Below are positions 24,701 to 35,299 of a DNA stretch of 64,000 bases, in pieces. The notes beneath the pieces were generated by a model, which was not told the DNA's origin, did not search any database, and saw only the letters and a list, made by a program, of their open reading frames with translations. The stretch covers positions 462,501 through 526,500 of the forward strand of contig NC_087377.1 in the NCBI RefSeq assembly GCF_963675165.1, in the 5' to 3' direction. The position numbers were made by a program, and so were the translations under genes. Every line of letters starts with the position of its first letter. Position 1 is the stretch's first letter. The DNA is from Halichondria panicea. Its lineage: Eukaryota > Porifera > Demospongiae > Suberitida > Halichondriidae.

Positions 24701-27700
24701 CACTTTTCTTTCGACAGTACTGCATGAAGCGTACCTCGAGGCAAGATATTAAAGATACCATGTGAAAGAGCAGCCCAATGCGCATGTGCTGGTACCTACA
24801 GCGTGAGCATAGCTCCACACAGCGCCCACAATGATTTTTTGAAAATTATCACTACTGCTGCCGTCATATGACGGCTAAAGCCGGGAAAGGGTTAATTAGT
24901 CAGTGACATGATATTAAAATGAAAGAATCACCAAGTACACAGTAAGTGAAGTGAGCATTCCATGATAGTAATAAACTATCTGCATAATTATGATACTACA
25001 ATGACAAGGTTAGCTGCCAAGTTGCTTCATTCTCTTCATTCTCAGATTCTTTGTGTCCTGTTAATTGTTACTGACTCAGCAACACTTTCACCCGTTTTAA
25101 AATTGTACAACAAATCATAATTACGGTGCGTATACGAATAAAACATGTGCGTTCAATTCCAGTTGACAAGACATTTTCTGTTTGCGTAAAAACGACAACG
25201 TGACGTGACGTGCCATGCAAACGGTACAGGAACTTTATTCTGACGGCTACTGTATGTTATTACTCATGCACGAGGGATGTACTGCTAATACAACTAGAGC
25301 ACGAGAGCAAGAGTTGTATTAGCAGTACATCACGAGGGCATCACCTTATAATCAACTTAATGCTGATAGTGCGTAATAGTCTTGCATGCGTCATATACTG
25401 CGTTCCTAGTAGCAACCAATGACATTTGAGCATCTATGCGGCATAACAGGTTGTCACGAAGCAACAAATTCACAACAGAGGCAGCACTAACCCTCAGGTA
25501 TTCATACCACAAAATACCACAAATAAGTCAAAAGTGAGATCAATGCCATCAATAGGGAGGTGGGTGGTGCTTTAAGGTTACGCTAAAATACCACTACTTA
25601 CTACCCGCACTGCTATTCACAACGGAGGCAGCACTAACTCACAAAACAGGTAAAAGTGAATTCATGCAATGCAATCAATAGGGAGGTGGGTGGTGCTTTA
25701 GCTATCCTCGTCCCCACGTCCACTTCACCTCCAAGGAAGAGGGTCTGGTATCAGTATAATGGACTGAAAAGCTGACACTAGCCTCCATCGATGGACGGAC
25801 CACGCCCATATAACACTAACTTAGTCTCTATTAAGAGAGCTGTGAAGAGCAGCTGTAACAAACCTAACCTCTGTCTCAAGCTAGCTAGCTATATAATTAT
25901 AGCGTATAAAGAGAAGTGGGCTATATGTACTGGGCAACATCTAAACAAGAGGCCGTATCAAATAAATTGTTATGGCCTCGGGGTAGGAAATGATTGACTT
26001 GCTAAAAGGATTCTAAAAGTTCAAAGTTAAAAACAACAACACGTGGTAGACAGACGTGGTAGACAGTACATTTGATGCAATTGTTGCTGGTGGCAGCTCT
26101 TTTATCACCCTGGCTACTAAAAATATCTTCGCTCTATTGCAGGGACACTAGTGCGTCTAAACTGAGACTAAAGATTCTACTCCAAGGAGGCAAAAAAACT
26201 AGCCATAAACTCGAATATTTGCACTAGTTAAAATCTAATTAACAAAAAGTGGTTAAGAGCCATAGTAAGCATCGAGGCATGAAGAATAAGCACAATAAAA
26301 TAATGTATTCGTAAACCCTAACTCCATATATGGGCGTACATGCAGTGAACCCTTTCAATCACAGGGTCATGAGTATTATTATAGTGTTAACGTGTTTTCA
26401 GCATTACACAAAGCGTGTGTGTATAAAGAGAAGAGAGCATGCAACTCACTATGTATACTAGGGAACGTTTAAAAGTGTGAGGCTGTATCAATTTACACAT
26501 GAACGGCAGCTCTAAAAAATAGCTACAGTATGATTTTGACTGAGTCTGAGCAGCACGCCCACTTCTCTTAATTTAAACGTACCACTGATTGATACTTCAT
26601 AATATTATTACTCACTTGATGAGGTTAGGTTAGGATCATCCTTTGAAGAAAGTTGTTCGGAACCATTTGGAGTATCTGAGGTGTACAGTAATAATGAAAG
26701 CACAGCGGGTGCTGATGCCTCGGTGGAGGTGTCAAACAACATAACAAATAAAGCTACTAGCAATAGCTTATACACACATTTATCATTTTTGCAATTTTAC
26801 TGCAGGCAGAATATAGGGAAACTCAAAGAGTGGGTAATGATCGACCATGATTGTTGTTAAAAACAATCGATGCTATATAAAATTATAGTGGCAGCATCAG
26901 CAGAGCCTTGCAGCTCTCTTCTCACTCTTGCAGCTACCAATAGCTAGCGTTCTAGTGCAGAGCTAACTACTAAGTAGAGTAGCAACACTCCATGGACAAG
27001 TTTGGCTACATGCTCTGCATTCCAAGTAAGGCATAACTCGAGAACCAAGCATTATTTTTAAAATCCACGAATTAAAATCCAAGTAAACATGACTAGAAGC
27101 CTATAGAAACTCTTACTTGCACTTCATTGATCCTAGAGCAGCTGTAGCGGTCTACACACACACACACCCACCCACCCACACACCCACCCACACCCACCCA
27201 CACCCACACACACACACACACACACACCCACAAACACACACACCCACAAACACACACACCCACAAACACACACCCACACACACACACACACACACAGACA
27301 CACACACACATACAGACACACCCACACACACACACCCACACACACACACCCACCCACACCCACCCACACACACACACACACCCACACCCACAAACACACA
27401 CACCCACCCACCCACCCACCCACCCACTCACCCACACCCACCCACACCCACCCACACCCACACACACACACACACACACACCCACAAACACACACACCCA
27501 CAAACACACACACCCACAAACACACACCCACACACACACACACACACACAGACACACACACACATACAGACACACCCACACACACCCACGCACACACACC
27601 CACACACACACGCACGCACACACACACACACACACACCCACCCACGCACACACACACACACACACACTACTATCTATTTATTTTGACTAATACCTTGTGC

Positions 27701-28326
27701 TAATTTCTAAGAACCAAAATTAGAGGTTAATGATTGTTTTGTGCTTGCCATCTATAGAAAAACCACATAGACCCATCCCCATTATCAGATACTACCACCA
27801 CAAAACCTGGCCCAGACAATACAGGCCTGTTCCTTATAAATTAAGCCTCCCTCAAGGTCAGATTTAGCTGACACAAGCCATGCACAAGCTAAGTTGAAGT
27901 ATTACAGCAGCCAATATCAAGTCTAAGACAAGTTCTATACTTTATGTCAGCCTTATACCTAAAATGTGAATATAGCTTACAATCAGCATGGCCCCAAGTC
28001 AATATTACAATAATTATTCAGTATACTAGTTGTTCTGAATGCAACAGATGAATGGGGAGGGTTGGTGCACCGTTAAAGACTCTTTAACCCATCATTCTCG
28101 ACTCTCAAGGTCGGGCATCTGTTTGCTTTTTCTACCTGTATGCATAGTTTTGTGCTGTTTGCTCTTTTGTTCTCTTTTCCTTTTTTTGTTTTTGCTTTTT
28201 GCTTGCCTAACTATAGATAGGATAATACAAGGTCTCAAAGATCCACCACTAAGTTTACTATACCTAAATATTAGGACATCAGATGCCAACCGATTAATTT
28301 AAGTGAGCATTCCGTTTGAATACCCT

Positions 28327-28365
<39 letters not shown>

Positions 28366-28386
28366 ACACTCACACACACCCCCCCC

Positions 28387-28424
<38 letters not shown>

Positions 28425-31004
28425 ATGTGGTTTTTGCTAACAGTTTACACAGCTTGGTGTAGAATGGAATGTGCGTGGGACTTGGATAGCATATCTATTC
28501 CACATTCTACCACAGGTATTATTGGGGTCTACAAAACACTACCACAACCATTTGTCTTACGAAAACATTGAAGGTATCAATGGAACCGGCATAGCTTGCT
28601 CTATTGGTGTGCAAAATTTGACCATATGAACTCGAATATATGCACTAGCAAACAAGTTTGGCTACGTGCTCTTCTGAAAAGGCTGCAATGTAATTGTACC
28701 ACAAAACCAATTGTCCTACAAAAACAATGAAGGTATCAATGGAACCGGCATGGCTTGCTCTATTGGTGTGCCAAGTTTGAACTTGCTATACCAATATTTG
28801 TGGAAATTAAGTATGGGATTTCTAGTGACACATACCTGGTTCAGGAGTGGAGACTACAGACTTGAGATAGTCAGCAACTTCAGTGTGACCCATCACTACT
28901 GCCCAGTCAAGAGGAGTTTTGCCATCATCATCAGTCACATCTAGACAGGTGAGGGACAGAGATCTTGTAGTAGTACAGACAGCATTGACCATTACCATGC
29001 AGGATGACTACATTATTTTATTATCATGTACCAACAGTGTATTGTATTGCAGTTGCCATGACGATACAACTGCAGGTACACTGATTGTTTCATTACATGC
29101 ACATTGAACCACATTAATATATTCACGGGTTGTCTATCAGAGGATCTAATGAAACAGTACCCACTACGGAAATCACTCACCAACATCACACTTTAGTTCC
29201 TCAACTAGGTATTTCACTAGTTGTATATTTCCTCCCACACAAGCATAGTGCAGTGGTGTTAGGCCCCACCTGTCCCTCACATCTGTGTGTGGTGATACTC
29301 AATATACTCAATAATTAAGTGAGATATGTTATTATAGACTATAGACTCAAAATTGCGGAAAAATAAAACAAGCCTATGCAAATAGAAATAGTTGGTCTTA
29401 TTAATAATTATTGGTATACAAAGTTTGAACGTGATACACGACTGTGTGCGGAAGTTAGGTATGGGATTTCTAGTGACGAGTTTAACTTCAGCCATGTACG
29501 TAAGTGTATAGTGGTCAAGATGGACCAAACATGTCATTGTACCACAACCACTTGTCGTACAGAGAAAGTAAAGGTAGCATAGGAAAGGGCATGCCTTGTT
29601 CTATTGGTGCGCCAAATTTGAGCTTGATACACCACTGTTTGTGGAAATTAGGTATGGGATTTCTAAAGAGCATACAGAAATGCCCGGCTTAATTAAGTAT
29701 CATACAGTGTTAGTCATGCTGGTCCATTATCCCTGGGTATGTTGTTATTAGTGTACACAGTTATAGACATTGTCACTGTCGGATTGGGGGAAATGAGAAG
29801 CCAATGACAATATACGTAGAGTGGTTTGCAGTATTCCATATGAAGCCTACCATTTGACAATATAGAAACAAGCATCTTAAATGGTCAGTAATTACACCAG
29901 CTGGGTGAGATAATTATGTTAGTAGACTCTTTGTCTTAGAGAAGCATGGGAACGAAATACAGAGATATCCGAAGAGCACACTAAATCTCACCAACATCCA
30001 CCTTCAGCTCCTCCACCAGATACTGTACCGTGTCTTTACTTCCTCCATAACAAGCAGAGTGAAGAGGAGTCTCGTTATCATCATCCCTCACATCTGTTGT
30101 GGAACAAAGTTCAACTATCACATACATTTTTAACAGATATTACTATGGCAACCGTATAGCAAATGTTTATGTATTTCAAACAAGTGTACGTACATTGCAA
30201 ATAATTATTCGAAATTGAAATGTAACACTATTAAACTTTCCGCTGTATGCATGGTATGAAAACTTCACATACACAACAACTACTTACCAGTGCTACGACT
30301 ACTACATCGTAAATAATTATTATACTACGCGAAATTACTGACACAATTGATATTGCTACACAGTACATGTATATAATTCAGATACCATAATGATATGGAG
30401 AAACAATTACAATACACAAATAATTATAATGACTACTTACCAGTGCTACACCCAACCTCCTCCTTCAAGTACTGCACCACCTCTTTACGACCTCCCCCGC
30501 ATGCCCAGTGAAGTGGAGTCCTGTTGGTCCTCCCATCACCTTTATCAGTACGAGCTCCATGAGTAACAAGTGTCTTCACAATCTCAAGGTAGCCCTCAAA
30601 GCAAGCACTGTGTAATGGAGGATTCTTATCCGCCCACACGTCACTCCAGTAGAGCTGGTGGTTGGGGTTTGCCCCCTGTCCCAACAGGGACCTAACTTTG
30701 GTGACGTCATCATTGTCTACAGCCTTGCGTAAGTCCTTGGCTAGCTTCTTTTGAGCACTGTACAAAATAGATGGTTGGGGGGTCAGTCATACAGAGAATT
30801 ACTTGATATGTGTATATAGTTTATACAAGTGACACCATGCACATATCCAGCTGTCACTTTGCTGTACAGTGTTCCACCTCTGATCATAGCCTGCTCTGAC
30901 TCTACTAATGGAATGAGCCTCCCTCCATGCAATCACAAGGTGCTACCATGAGTAGTAATTATAGTCTACATGTTCACTCACTCTGAGTCTTGTTCAGTAG
31001 CCAT
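18687..31004 (-). CDS. Gene A: ANK-helical-Roc-COR-Ig-death domain protein
   Basis: Thirteen exons, minus strand: 30982-31004, 30441-30757, 29992-30093, 29181-29282, 28836-28940, 26616-26675, 22917-23078, 21312-22548, 20087-21008, 19686-19935, 19395-19433, 18949-19284, 18687-18703. Sizes sum to 3672 bp, one open frame of 1223 residues plus TGA. Order: ANK repeats (about 10-210), linker (217-236), helical module (237-290), Roc GTPase (291-700), COR (700-1010), Ig-like (1010-1093), DD (1107-1218). DAPK1 shares the ANK-Roc-COR-DD order but begins with a kinase, absent here. Expected role: cytosolic GTP-regulated switch, ANK repeats binding a ligand and the DD recruiting partners. The start is ATGGCTACTGAACAAGACTC, 336 bp downstream of kinase copy 2. 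The last exon is tiny and least certain. Confidence 0.75.
18949..19284 (-). CDS. Gene A exon 12: death domain
   Basis: DEALLQLSTEIAGYHKYKHR, LGLSDAEIYAIDQ, RFHAALKKWKSKS, TYGRLVEIASEIEDGESVRS. Six-helix death-domain pattern with LGLSD..I and A.L..W signatures, about 90 residues. Phase 1 to 1, donor GTGAGT. Different from the DDs of gene B. Confidence 0.8.
19395..19433 (-). CDS. Gene A exon 11: short Thr/Pro linker
   Basis: 12 codons (TPLATPHTTTQS), phase 1 to 1, between GCAG and GTAGCA. A flexible link between Ig and death domain. Confidence 0.5.
19686..19935 (-). CDS. Gene A exon 10: Ig-like domain
   Basis: AVSVGQKASLCVLKFARK, FSFDWSKVGDDD, REEDFGHYQCDVKD. The Cys, the Trp about 19 residues on and the D.G.YQC end are the hallmarks of an Ig fold. 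Together with death domains this recalls MALT1, but no caspase-like domain is present. Phase 0 to 1. Confidence 0.75.
20087..21008 (-). CDS. Gene A exon 9: COR domain and Cys-rich end
   Basis: Starts YLQKIGSILHYGNVP and GWLSNHMFCTPEVIF, the winged-helix-like COR start. It continues through FGYVPTGVFCGLISRLV and VKRNCVSFSV to a Cys-rich end (CPCSKACTECSVNHLC). 307 codons. Phase 0 end. The intron separating it from exon 8 is missing in gene B. Confidence 0.8.
21312..22548 (-). CDS. Gene A exon 8: Roc GTPase domain
   Basis: Begins VIGEQKRYLKKLDDLM. G motifs are visible: P-loop GPPSVGKTTT, switch II DVGGQPSF, G4-like GTHVDK, and a VDNFAGTEQ segment near G5. A Lys/Pro-rich low-complexity stretch (TEKKTKTVPE to PRPKPPHSERR) sits between P-loop and switch II. 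The Roc domain is the Ras-like GTPase of LRRK and DAPK proteins, paired with COR. Ends in phase 2 at GTTAGT, joining exon 9 at the FCLW/YLQK boundary. Confidence 0.85.
22917..23078 (-). CDS. Gene A exon 7: helical module (cassette unique to A)
   Basis: 53 codons, phase 1 to 1: TPLTEEDSDALEKLLLDNK, then RTYETVEHYLRELGHEKLA. Predominantly helical with regular Leu spacing. It may be a small death-fold-like or interaction module; I cannot assign a family. It occupies the place where gene B has two SH3 domains. Confidence 0.65.
23300..23855. repeat. 72-bp minisatellite
   Basis: About eight copies of a 72-bp unit containing GGTGAGGGATGGAGGAGATG and AGAGCATGACTGCAAGCAGG. As 72 is a multiple of three, it opens long frames on both strands, but no splice context supports coding. 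In intron 6 of gene A. Shorter version (about four copies) at 50540-50795. Confidence 0.9.
23993..24891. mobile_element. piggyBac-type TTAA element A
   Basis: 899 bp, bounded by TTAA at 23989-23992 and 24892-24895. Ends are CCCTTTCCCGGCTTTA and its reverse complement, followed by a subterminal CCGTCATATGACGG palindrome near the right end. TTAA target duplication with CCC..GGG ends is the piggyBac hallmark. An acidic minus-strand stretch around 24500-24700 may be a transposase relic. No intact transposase. Same family as 56508-57392. Confidence 0.75.
24896..26615. other. Intron 6 of gene A (part), non-coding
   Basis: Matches gene B intron at 52030-53654. Contains a 20-bp-arm hairpin at 25277-25333 and two copies of a block ending GGGAGGTGGGTGGTGCTTTA. 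No exon supported. Confidence 0.6.
25277..25333. repeat. Perfect inverted repeat (fold-back)
   Basis: ATGTACTGCTAATACAACT and its exact complement flank about 16 bp. The homologous hairpin is kept at 52344-52400 in unit 2. Could be a small fold-back transposon. Confidence 0.6.
26616..26675 (-). CDS. Gene A exon 6: linker after ANK repeats
   Basis: TPNGSEQLSSKDDPNLTSS, phase 1 to 1, Ser/Asp-rich. Gene B has the same exon with three extra codons (53655-53723). This is the last exon shared by A and B before the swapped cassette. Confidence 0.65.
27153..27667. repeat. (CA)n/(CACCCA)n microsatellite
   Basis: About 515 bp of CACA with CCCA and AAACA interruptions and internal duplication of a roughly 260-bp block. 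Intron 5 of gene A. Cys/Val- or His/Thr-rich frames of up to 190 codons are artefacts. Confidence 0.95.
28328..28423. repeat. (CA)n microsatellite
   Basis: CA repeats with a poly-C interruption, inside intron 5 of gene A. The homologous tract in gene B is 55167-55363. Confidence 0.9.
28836..28940 (-). CDS. Gene A exon 5: ANK repeat 6
   Basis: 35 codons, phase 1 to 1: DVTDDDGKTPLDWAVVMG, then HTEVADYLKSVVSTPEP. The last repeat runs into the linker. 14 base differences from gene B, 11 nonsynonymous. Confidence 0.8.
29181..29282 (-). CDS. Gene A exon 4: ANK repeat 5
   Basis: 34 codons, phase 1 to 1: DVRDRWGLTPLHYACVGG, then NIQLVKYLVEELKCDV. All nine base differences from gene B change an amino acid. 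Confidence 0.85.
29992..30093 (-). CDS. Gene A exon 3: ANK repeat 4
   Basis: 34 codons, phase 1 to 1: DVRDDDNETPLHSACYGG, then SKDTVQYLVEELKVDV. One repeat per exon. 16 bp differences from gene B, 15 of them nonsynonymous. Confidence 0.85.
30441..30757 (-). CDS. Gene A exon 2: ANK repeats 1-3
   Basis: Encodes AQKKLAKDLRKAV, then DVTKVRSLLGQGANPNHQ, PPLHSACFEGYLEIVKTLV, HGARTDKG, TPLHWACGGGRKEVVQYL. The TPLHxAC..G and GA..N/D signatures define three repeats. Differs from gene B by 26 bp and 18 residues (my count), many at the loop and inner-helix positions of each repeat. Confidence 0.85.
30982..31004 (-). CDS. Gene A exon 1 (start codon)
   Basis: Seven codons plus 2 nt (MATEQDS) before GTGAGT. 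The 2-nt overhang fits the 1-nt start of exon 2. The same exon is at 59252-59274 in gene B. Confidence 0.7.
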
Positions 31005-31339
31005 TCAGAAGCTTTGTTCAAACTCTGTCAAATTCTCCCCTTGAATTGTTTCTCAGTAAGCAAAGTGGTGCATGCATGTGGCATGCACCCTCTTTCTGTA
31101 TTTCAAGGGCCCTTCCGGCCACAAAAACCCACATGATTAATTGCAATTGCAAAAGCATAAAAATCCATTTATAATTATATGCACACAGTCAATAGTGGAG
31201 TCATGTGATCCTACTACACACAAAACAACACTTATAATAATACTAAATACACGAAAAAATAAATATTAAAATTCAGCTAAAAGGAACTGCTCCAAATTGA
31301 TCTACAGTTGTCATTGTCGTCGTAATCTTTGAACTCTCT

Positions 31340-32829
31340 TTAAGGGGGGGGTGCTCCAAACAAATCTCGTCTTGCATTGTCAGCAGTATTATGAGTGGGC
31401 GGGGTAGAGGAACGTCCGTCAAATGAAGTGCTACCAAAGTCATCCGTAGGAAATGGACTGCCAGTCTGTGAGGTGTGTGTGTGTGGGTGTGTGTGGTGTG
31501 TGGGGGGGGCAGGTGCGTGTGGTGTATGGGGGGATGAGTGTGAGGGATGGGAGGTTGAATAAGCAGTATACAGTCTGTCTATTGTGGTCACCCTCTACAA
31601 TACAGCCAGGTTTAATAAGGGACCCAGAGTCAGCCTCTGCTCAGCCTAGGGTCACCATAATAAACATTCTGTACATAAGGCAAGTACCGTATTACTAGTA
31701 TTATTTTGCTGGTGAAAAACCTTTGCAAATGAGCAGAACATTTGACCTTCTGCGATCTAACTATTGCATTGTGTATTTACTAGTAATAATTGGATTTTAT
31801 TTGTTGCAAATTGATCAACCCTCGCAAGATTCGCAAATACTTGATGCTCGCAAAACATTCTAGTAATTATTATGGCAGCTAGTAGAAAGTCTATTAAGCA
31901 AAACACTACCCTCACACAACACACACACTCACCACGGTGGTCAGGTTGGTCTCTGATCCTACTCTTTGTGGAGTGAAATGACCAAAAGCATCCAGTCCAC
32001 TGTCTACGCTCTTAAGGAATCCTGCATTCTGATTGGACGGCTTCAGGTTCGATACTCGTTGTGGTCGTGGCGACTTAGACCTGTTACCTCTTCCGCGAGG
32101 TCGATCTCGAGATGAAATGGTTGTCGTGGTAACCGATGTGGCAATAGCCCTCATAGCGTTGATGGGGGTGATAGTCACGGAGGGTTTTGATTGGTTTGTT
32201 GGTTTCTTAGCAACAGGACGAGTTTTTTTCGGAGAAGGGAGGGGATTGGGTGGACCAGGGGAACGCTGTGTGTATAATTATATATGGTGAAATAAATAAA
32301 CACTCAAGGTCACCAATGTATAATCGATAAGCACCCTCTATAATACAGCCAGGTTAATGGGTCCCAAAGTCTCCATAGCATGTGTTTGGACCTGTGTTAG
32401 CAGACAACCCTCTATAATACAGCCAGGTTAATGGGCTTGTGTTTGGGCCTGTGTTAGCAGTTTTATAATACAGCCACTGTTGGTCTACCCACCACTAAGG
32501 TACTCACACAGACATTAGTGACATGTTTGGTGGTTCCTGTGATCCTGGACACCACCTCACACACTTGCCAGATACTGGTACGCAGCTCAGGGTCAGAGGT
32601 CAACAGGTAGGCTACAAGGAGGGGGAGAATACACGTATACCATTAGAGCAATACACATAAGACTTAAGGCTGGTGGTGTGTGTGTGTGTGGATGTGGGTG
32701 TGGTCTCACCTCTCAAGTTGTGCAGGGAGAGTCTTCAGGAATGCTGTACTGAGCACTGACTATGGCTAGAGGGTTGTCACCAAATGGAGTATCCATGAAG
32801 CACAGCTTGAACAGTAGTACGCCCAGTGC
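31340..32829 (-). pseudogene. NAK-family kinase 3' fragment, copy 2
   Basis: Exons 32710-32829, 32508-32611, 31933-32265, 31340-31465. The first begins ALGVLLFKLCFMDTPFGDNP, the full subdomain IX pattern (AAK1: ALGCLLYKLCY), so copy 1 has lost three codons here. Copy 2 lacks 13 bp later in the same exon (after GGAGAGTCTTCAGG on the plus strand), shifting the frame before TQDLHNLR. In the tail, the proline-rich part is in frame (RSPGPPNPLPSPKKTRPVAK). A G-run then ends the last exon at FGAPPP-stop, about 25 codons before the DQFGAVPFS end of copy 1. Upstream N-lobe exons are replaced by a fold-back element. Confidence 0.7.
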
Positions 32830-33062
32830 CTGTGTGTGGGCGGGTGTGTGTTGTGTGAGGGTGTGATGATATGGGTATTATTAGATTCGTCTCATTGAGA
32901 GCTTTCAAATGAGTATCACTAGTAAACGTGCTTATACACAGAGAAAAGAGGTTTTAGACCCTGAGCGTGTGCTATATTAGCACCGTGGTGTGCTAAACAG
33001 TGATTCAGCACACTACATGTGCTGTTTTGTAGGCATATAGCACAGCCTATGTGTTGTATCAA

Positions 33063-33311
33063 GAGCCCATAAAGAAAAGGAGCGGCTAACTTCAACGTAC
33101 ACTCGGGGATCACATCTCGTAATTACCGGTGAAACCGCACTTCCTTGTATGGAAGCGACTAAGTGCTTGCAAACCGCATCCCTGCATTGCTTATAACACG
33201 TGTAGGGATTCAACCAATTAAGTGACTCTGCATAATTTATATGGAAATGCGGTCATAACCAATTACGAGATGTGATCCCCGTAGTTAGCCGCTCCTTCTC
33301 TTTATGGGCTC
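33063..33311. mobile_element. Inverted-repeat (MITE-like) element
   Basis: Arms of about 50-60 bp: GAGCCCATAAAGAAAAGGAG at the left, its complement at the right end, continuing through CGGCTAAC and GGGGATCACATCTCGTAATT, around a loop of about 130 bp. It lies just upstream of the truncated kinase exons. Copy in unit 3 at 61343-61592. Confidence 0.7.
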
Positions 33312-33628
33312 CTGGTTGTATTGGTGTGCTTTTTCATGGCTTGTAATTTTGATGTTCGATTAATGTGCTAAATGGACTGTGCTAAATGTAATGGGTGTGC
33401 TGAAACAGGTAAACATGCTAATTCAGCACAGTGTGCTGTTTTCAGTACCAAATAAGGGCATGCAGTACAACAGATGTGCAGCTGCAGCTGCATAGCAACA
33501 AATACTTTTTTTTTATTTGCTGTTCTTGCAAAGAAGAAAAGAAGTCGAGTTTAGACATGGTTTGAGAGCTGTTTGACAAAACTGTGGAACTAGGTAAGTT
33601 TCCCTCAACATGCTGAACAATGATGTAC

Positions 33629-33935
33629 AATCTAATTACACAGCTATTGTACCAGGGTGTCATACAGTACACAGGGGAGCATCTGTACAATGTAATTGCA
33701 CAGCTATTGTATTGTGCCAGGTGTCATACAGTACACAGGGGGAGCATCTGTACAATGTAATTGCACAGCTATTGTATTGTACCAGGTGTCATACAGTACA
33801 CAGGGGGAGCATCTGTACAATGTAATTGCACAGCTATTGTATTGTACCAGGTGTCATACAGTACACAGGGGGAGCATCTGTACAATGTAATTGCACAGCT
33901 ATTGTACCAGGGTGTCATACAGTACACAGCCCCTC
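33629..33935. repeat. 65-bp minisatellite
   Basis: About 4.5 copies of a 65-bp unit containing TGTAATTGCACAGCTATTGT and GGTGTCATACAGTACACAGG. Identical array in unit 3. Overlapping short frames are artefacts. Confidence 0.9.
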
Positions 33936-34522
33936 TGGCTCCAACCCCCCCCCCACCCTAAAATTTGCATTCAGGTATTAGTAATGGTGTATGACTGAGT
34001 ATCCATATGTATACTAACCAGGGTATTGAAATAACATGCAGTTGACTTTTTTTAGCCTTATATTTCCCCCCTCTACTTTAAAATCCTGTATAACACCCTG
34101 TAATAACTCTACAATATAATAATTATGCAGGAAGGACAAGCAAGTAAAAGGGCTCAACAAAATGGAGACCAATTGAAGCCTATAATTATTGCCCAAGTTT
34201 CATAGCACAATAAGTGAGTTATTTACTTCTTCTAATGAAAGCACCGCGGGTGCTGATGCCTCGGTGGAGGTGCCAAAGCTACATAACATAAAACTACTAA
34301 TAGCTAGCTTTTATACACACATTGATTGATGATAATTATTATTGCTGCGCATGCAATCGCAGGGAAACTCAAATAGTGGGTAGTGATCGACCCATGATTG
34401 TTGTTAGATCCCATTTGAGTGTATTTAGCAGGGAACTATGAGCTATAGTACCGTAGATTGCTCTGGGCTACAAACTACAACATTGTACATTGTATTGTGA
34501 TACACATGTAATAACATAAACA

Positions 34523-34981
34523 TTATTGTAGCTTATTGTAGCTAGATGCTTTGTCTAGTAATATAATAACAGAACTAGAATGAAAGAGAGAAGCTCTAGT
34601 TTCTTTTTTTGGCTTTGTTCGAAAGTAGTAGGAGATGCTCGTTTTTTGGGCAGTGTGCTGTGATTTTTTGCTGCAAGGCTGCATGGGGGAGGAGCTGGAT
34701 GTAGGGAAGTGCTGGGATTCTAGCTTTGGCTTCTTCCTAAAGTTCCTTTCGCTTTGTTCAAGAGTAGTATAGGAGCCGCTCGTTTGCTGGGCTTGTTTGC
34801 TGCCTTCCTTTCGCTTTGTGAAAGTAGTACGAGCCGCTCGTTTCTTGGGAAGTGTGCTGGGCTTGTTTGCTGCAAAACTAGGGGAGGAGCTGGATGTTTC
34901 CGTTTTGTGGGTGGAGCTAGGACTATAATTTCGTCCATCAAACTGACGTGGAGGAACAGGGTTGACATGAATGGAGACCAC
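34523..34981 (-). CDS. Low-complexity Ser/Lys-rich ORF, 152 codons
   Basis: ATG to stop, no recognised domain. Three degenerate internal repeats underlie it (KKRAARTTFTKRKEG, SGSYTTLEQSERNFRKK and SISYYFRTKPKKE regions), and the corresponding DNA is repetitive. The start region (PPRQFDGRNYSPSSTHKTE) faintly recalls the kinase tail segment FDGRSSTPPTHN. Copied with one residue change in unit 3. The flanks match intron 5-6 sequence of gene A (26690-27140), so it may sit in duplicated intron DNA. Coding status doubtful. Confidence 0.3.
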   Translation of the reverse strand: MVSIHVNPVPPRQFDGRNYSPSSTHKTETSSSSPSFAANKPSTLPKKRAARTTFTKRKEGSKQAQQTSGSYTTLEQSERNFRKKPKLESQHFPTSSSSPMQPCSKKSQHTAQKTSISYYFRTKPKKETRASLFHSSSVIILLDKASSYNKLQ

Positions 34982-35155
34982 AGATTTAGTAGAGACACAG
35001 AGATGCCAACTTCAGATAATTATTAGTTTTCAAAAGAATAGTGATGCAGTCGCTAGGTTGGCTGTTTATATAGGTTGACTGTTGCTAAGCTAGTGCATTT
35101 CTAGTAGCCAATAAGTAGCCAATAAGTTTTGGGATCTAAATCAGTATGTGCATTC

Positions 35156-35211
35156 GGTATCTATGGTTATAGCGTCCCACATCCCTCGGGCTTTGGGACA
35201 CTATAACACAT
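35156..35211. repeat. Short fold-back (GGTATCTATG... hairpin)
   Basis: GGTATCTATGGTTATAGCGTCCCA pairs with TGGGACACTATAACACATAGATACC across about 14 bp. Copy in unit 3 at 63437-63492. Likely a small fold-back element. Confidence 0.5.
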
Positions 35212-35299
35212 AGATACCTCTTGCCCATGTTCTAACTATAACTTGATGCCTAAAGTTCAAGTCTAAAATTAATGGCTGCAAGTCAGCAGAGCCTTGCAG

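Noticed and set aside
27093-27686. Long Cys/Val- and His/Thr-rich frames on both strands (also 2021-2340, 54185-54508, 55131-55512)
   Set aside because: Artefacts of CA/GT microsatellites.
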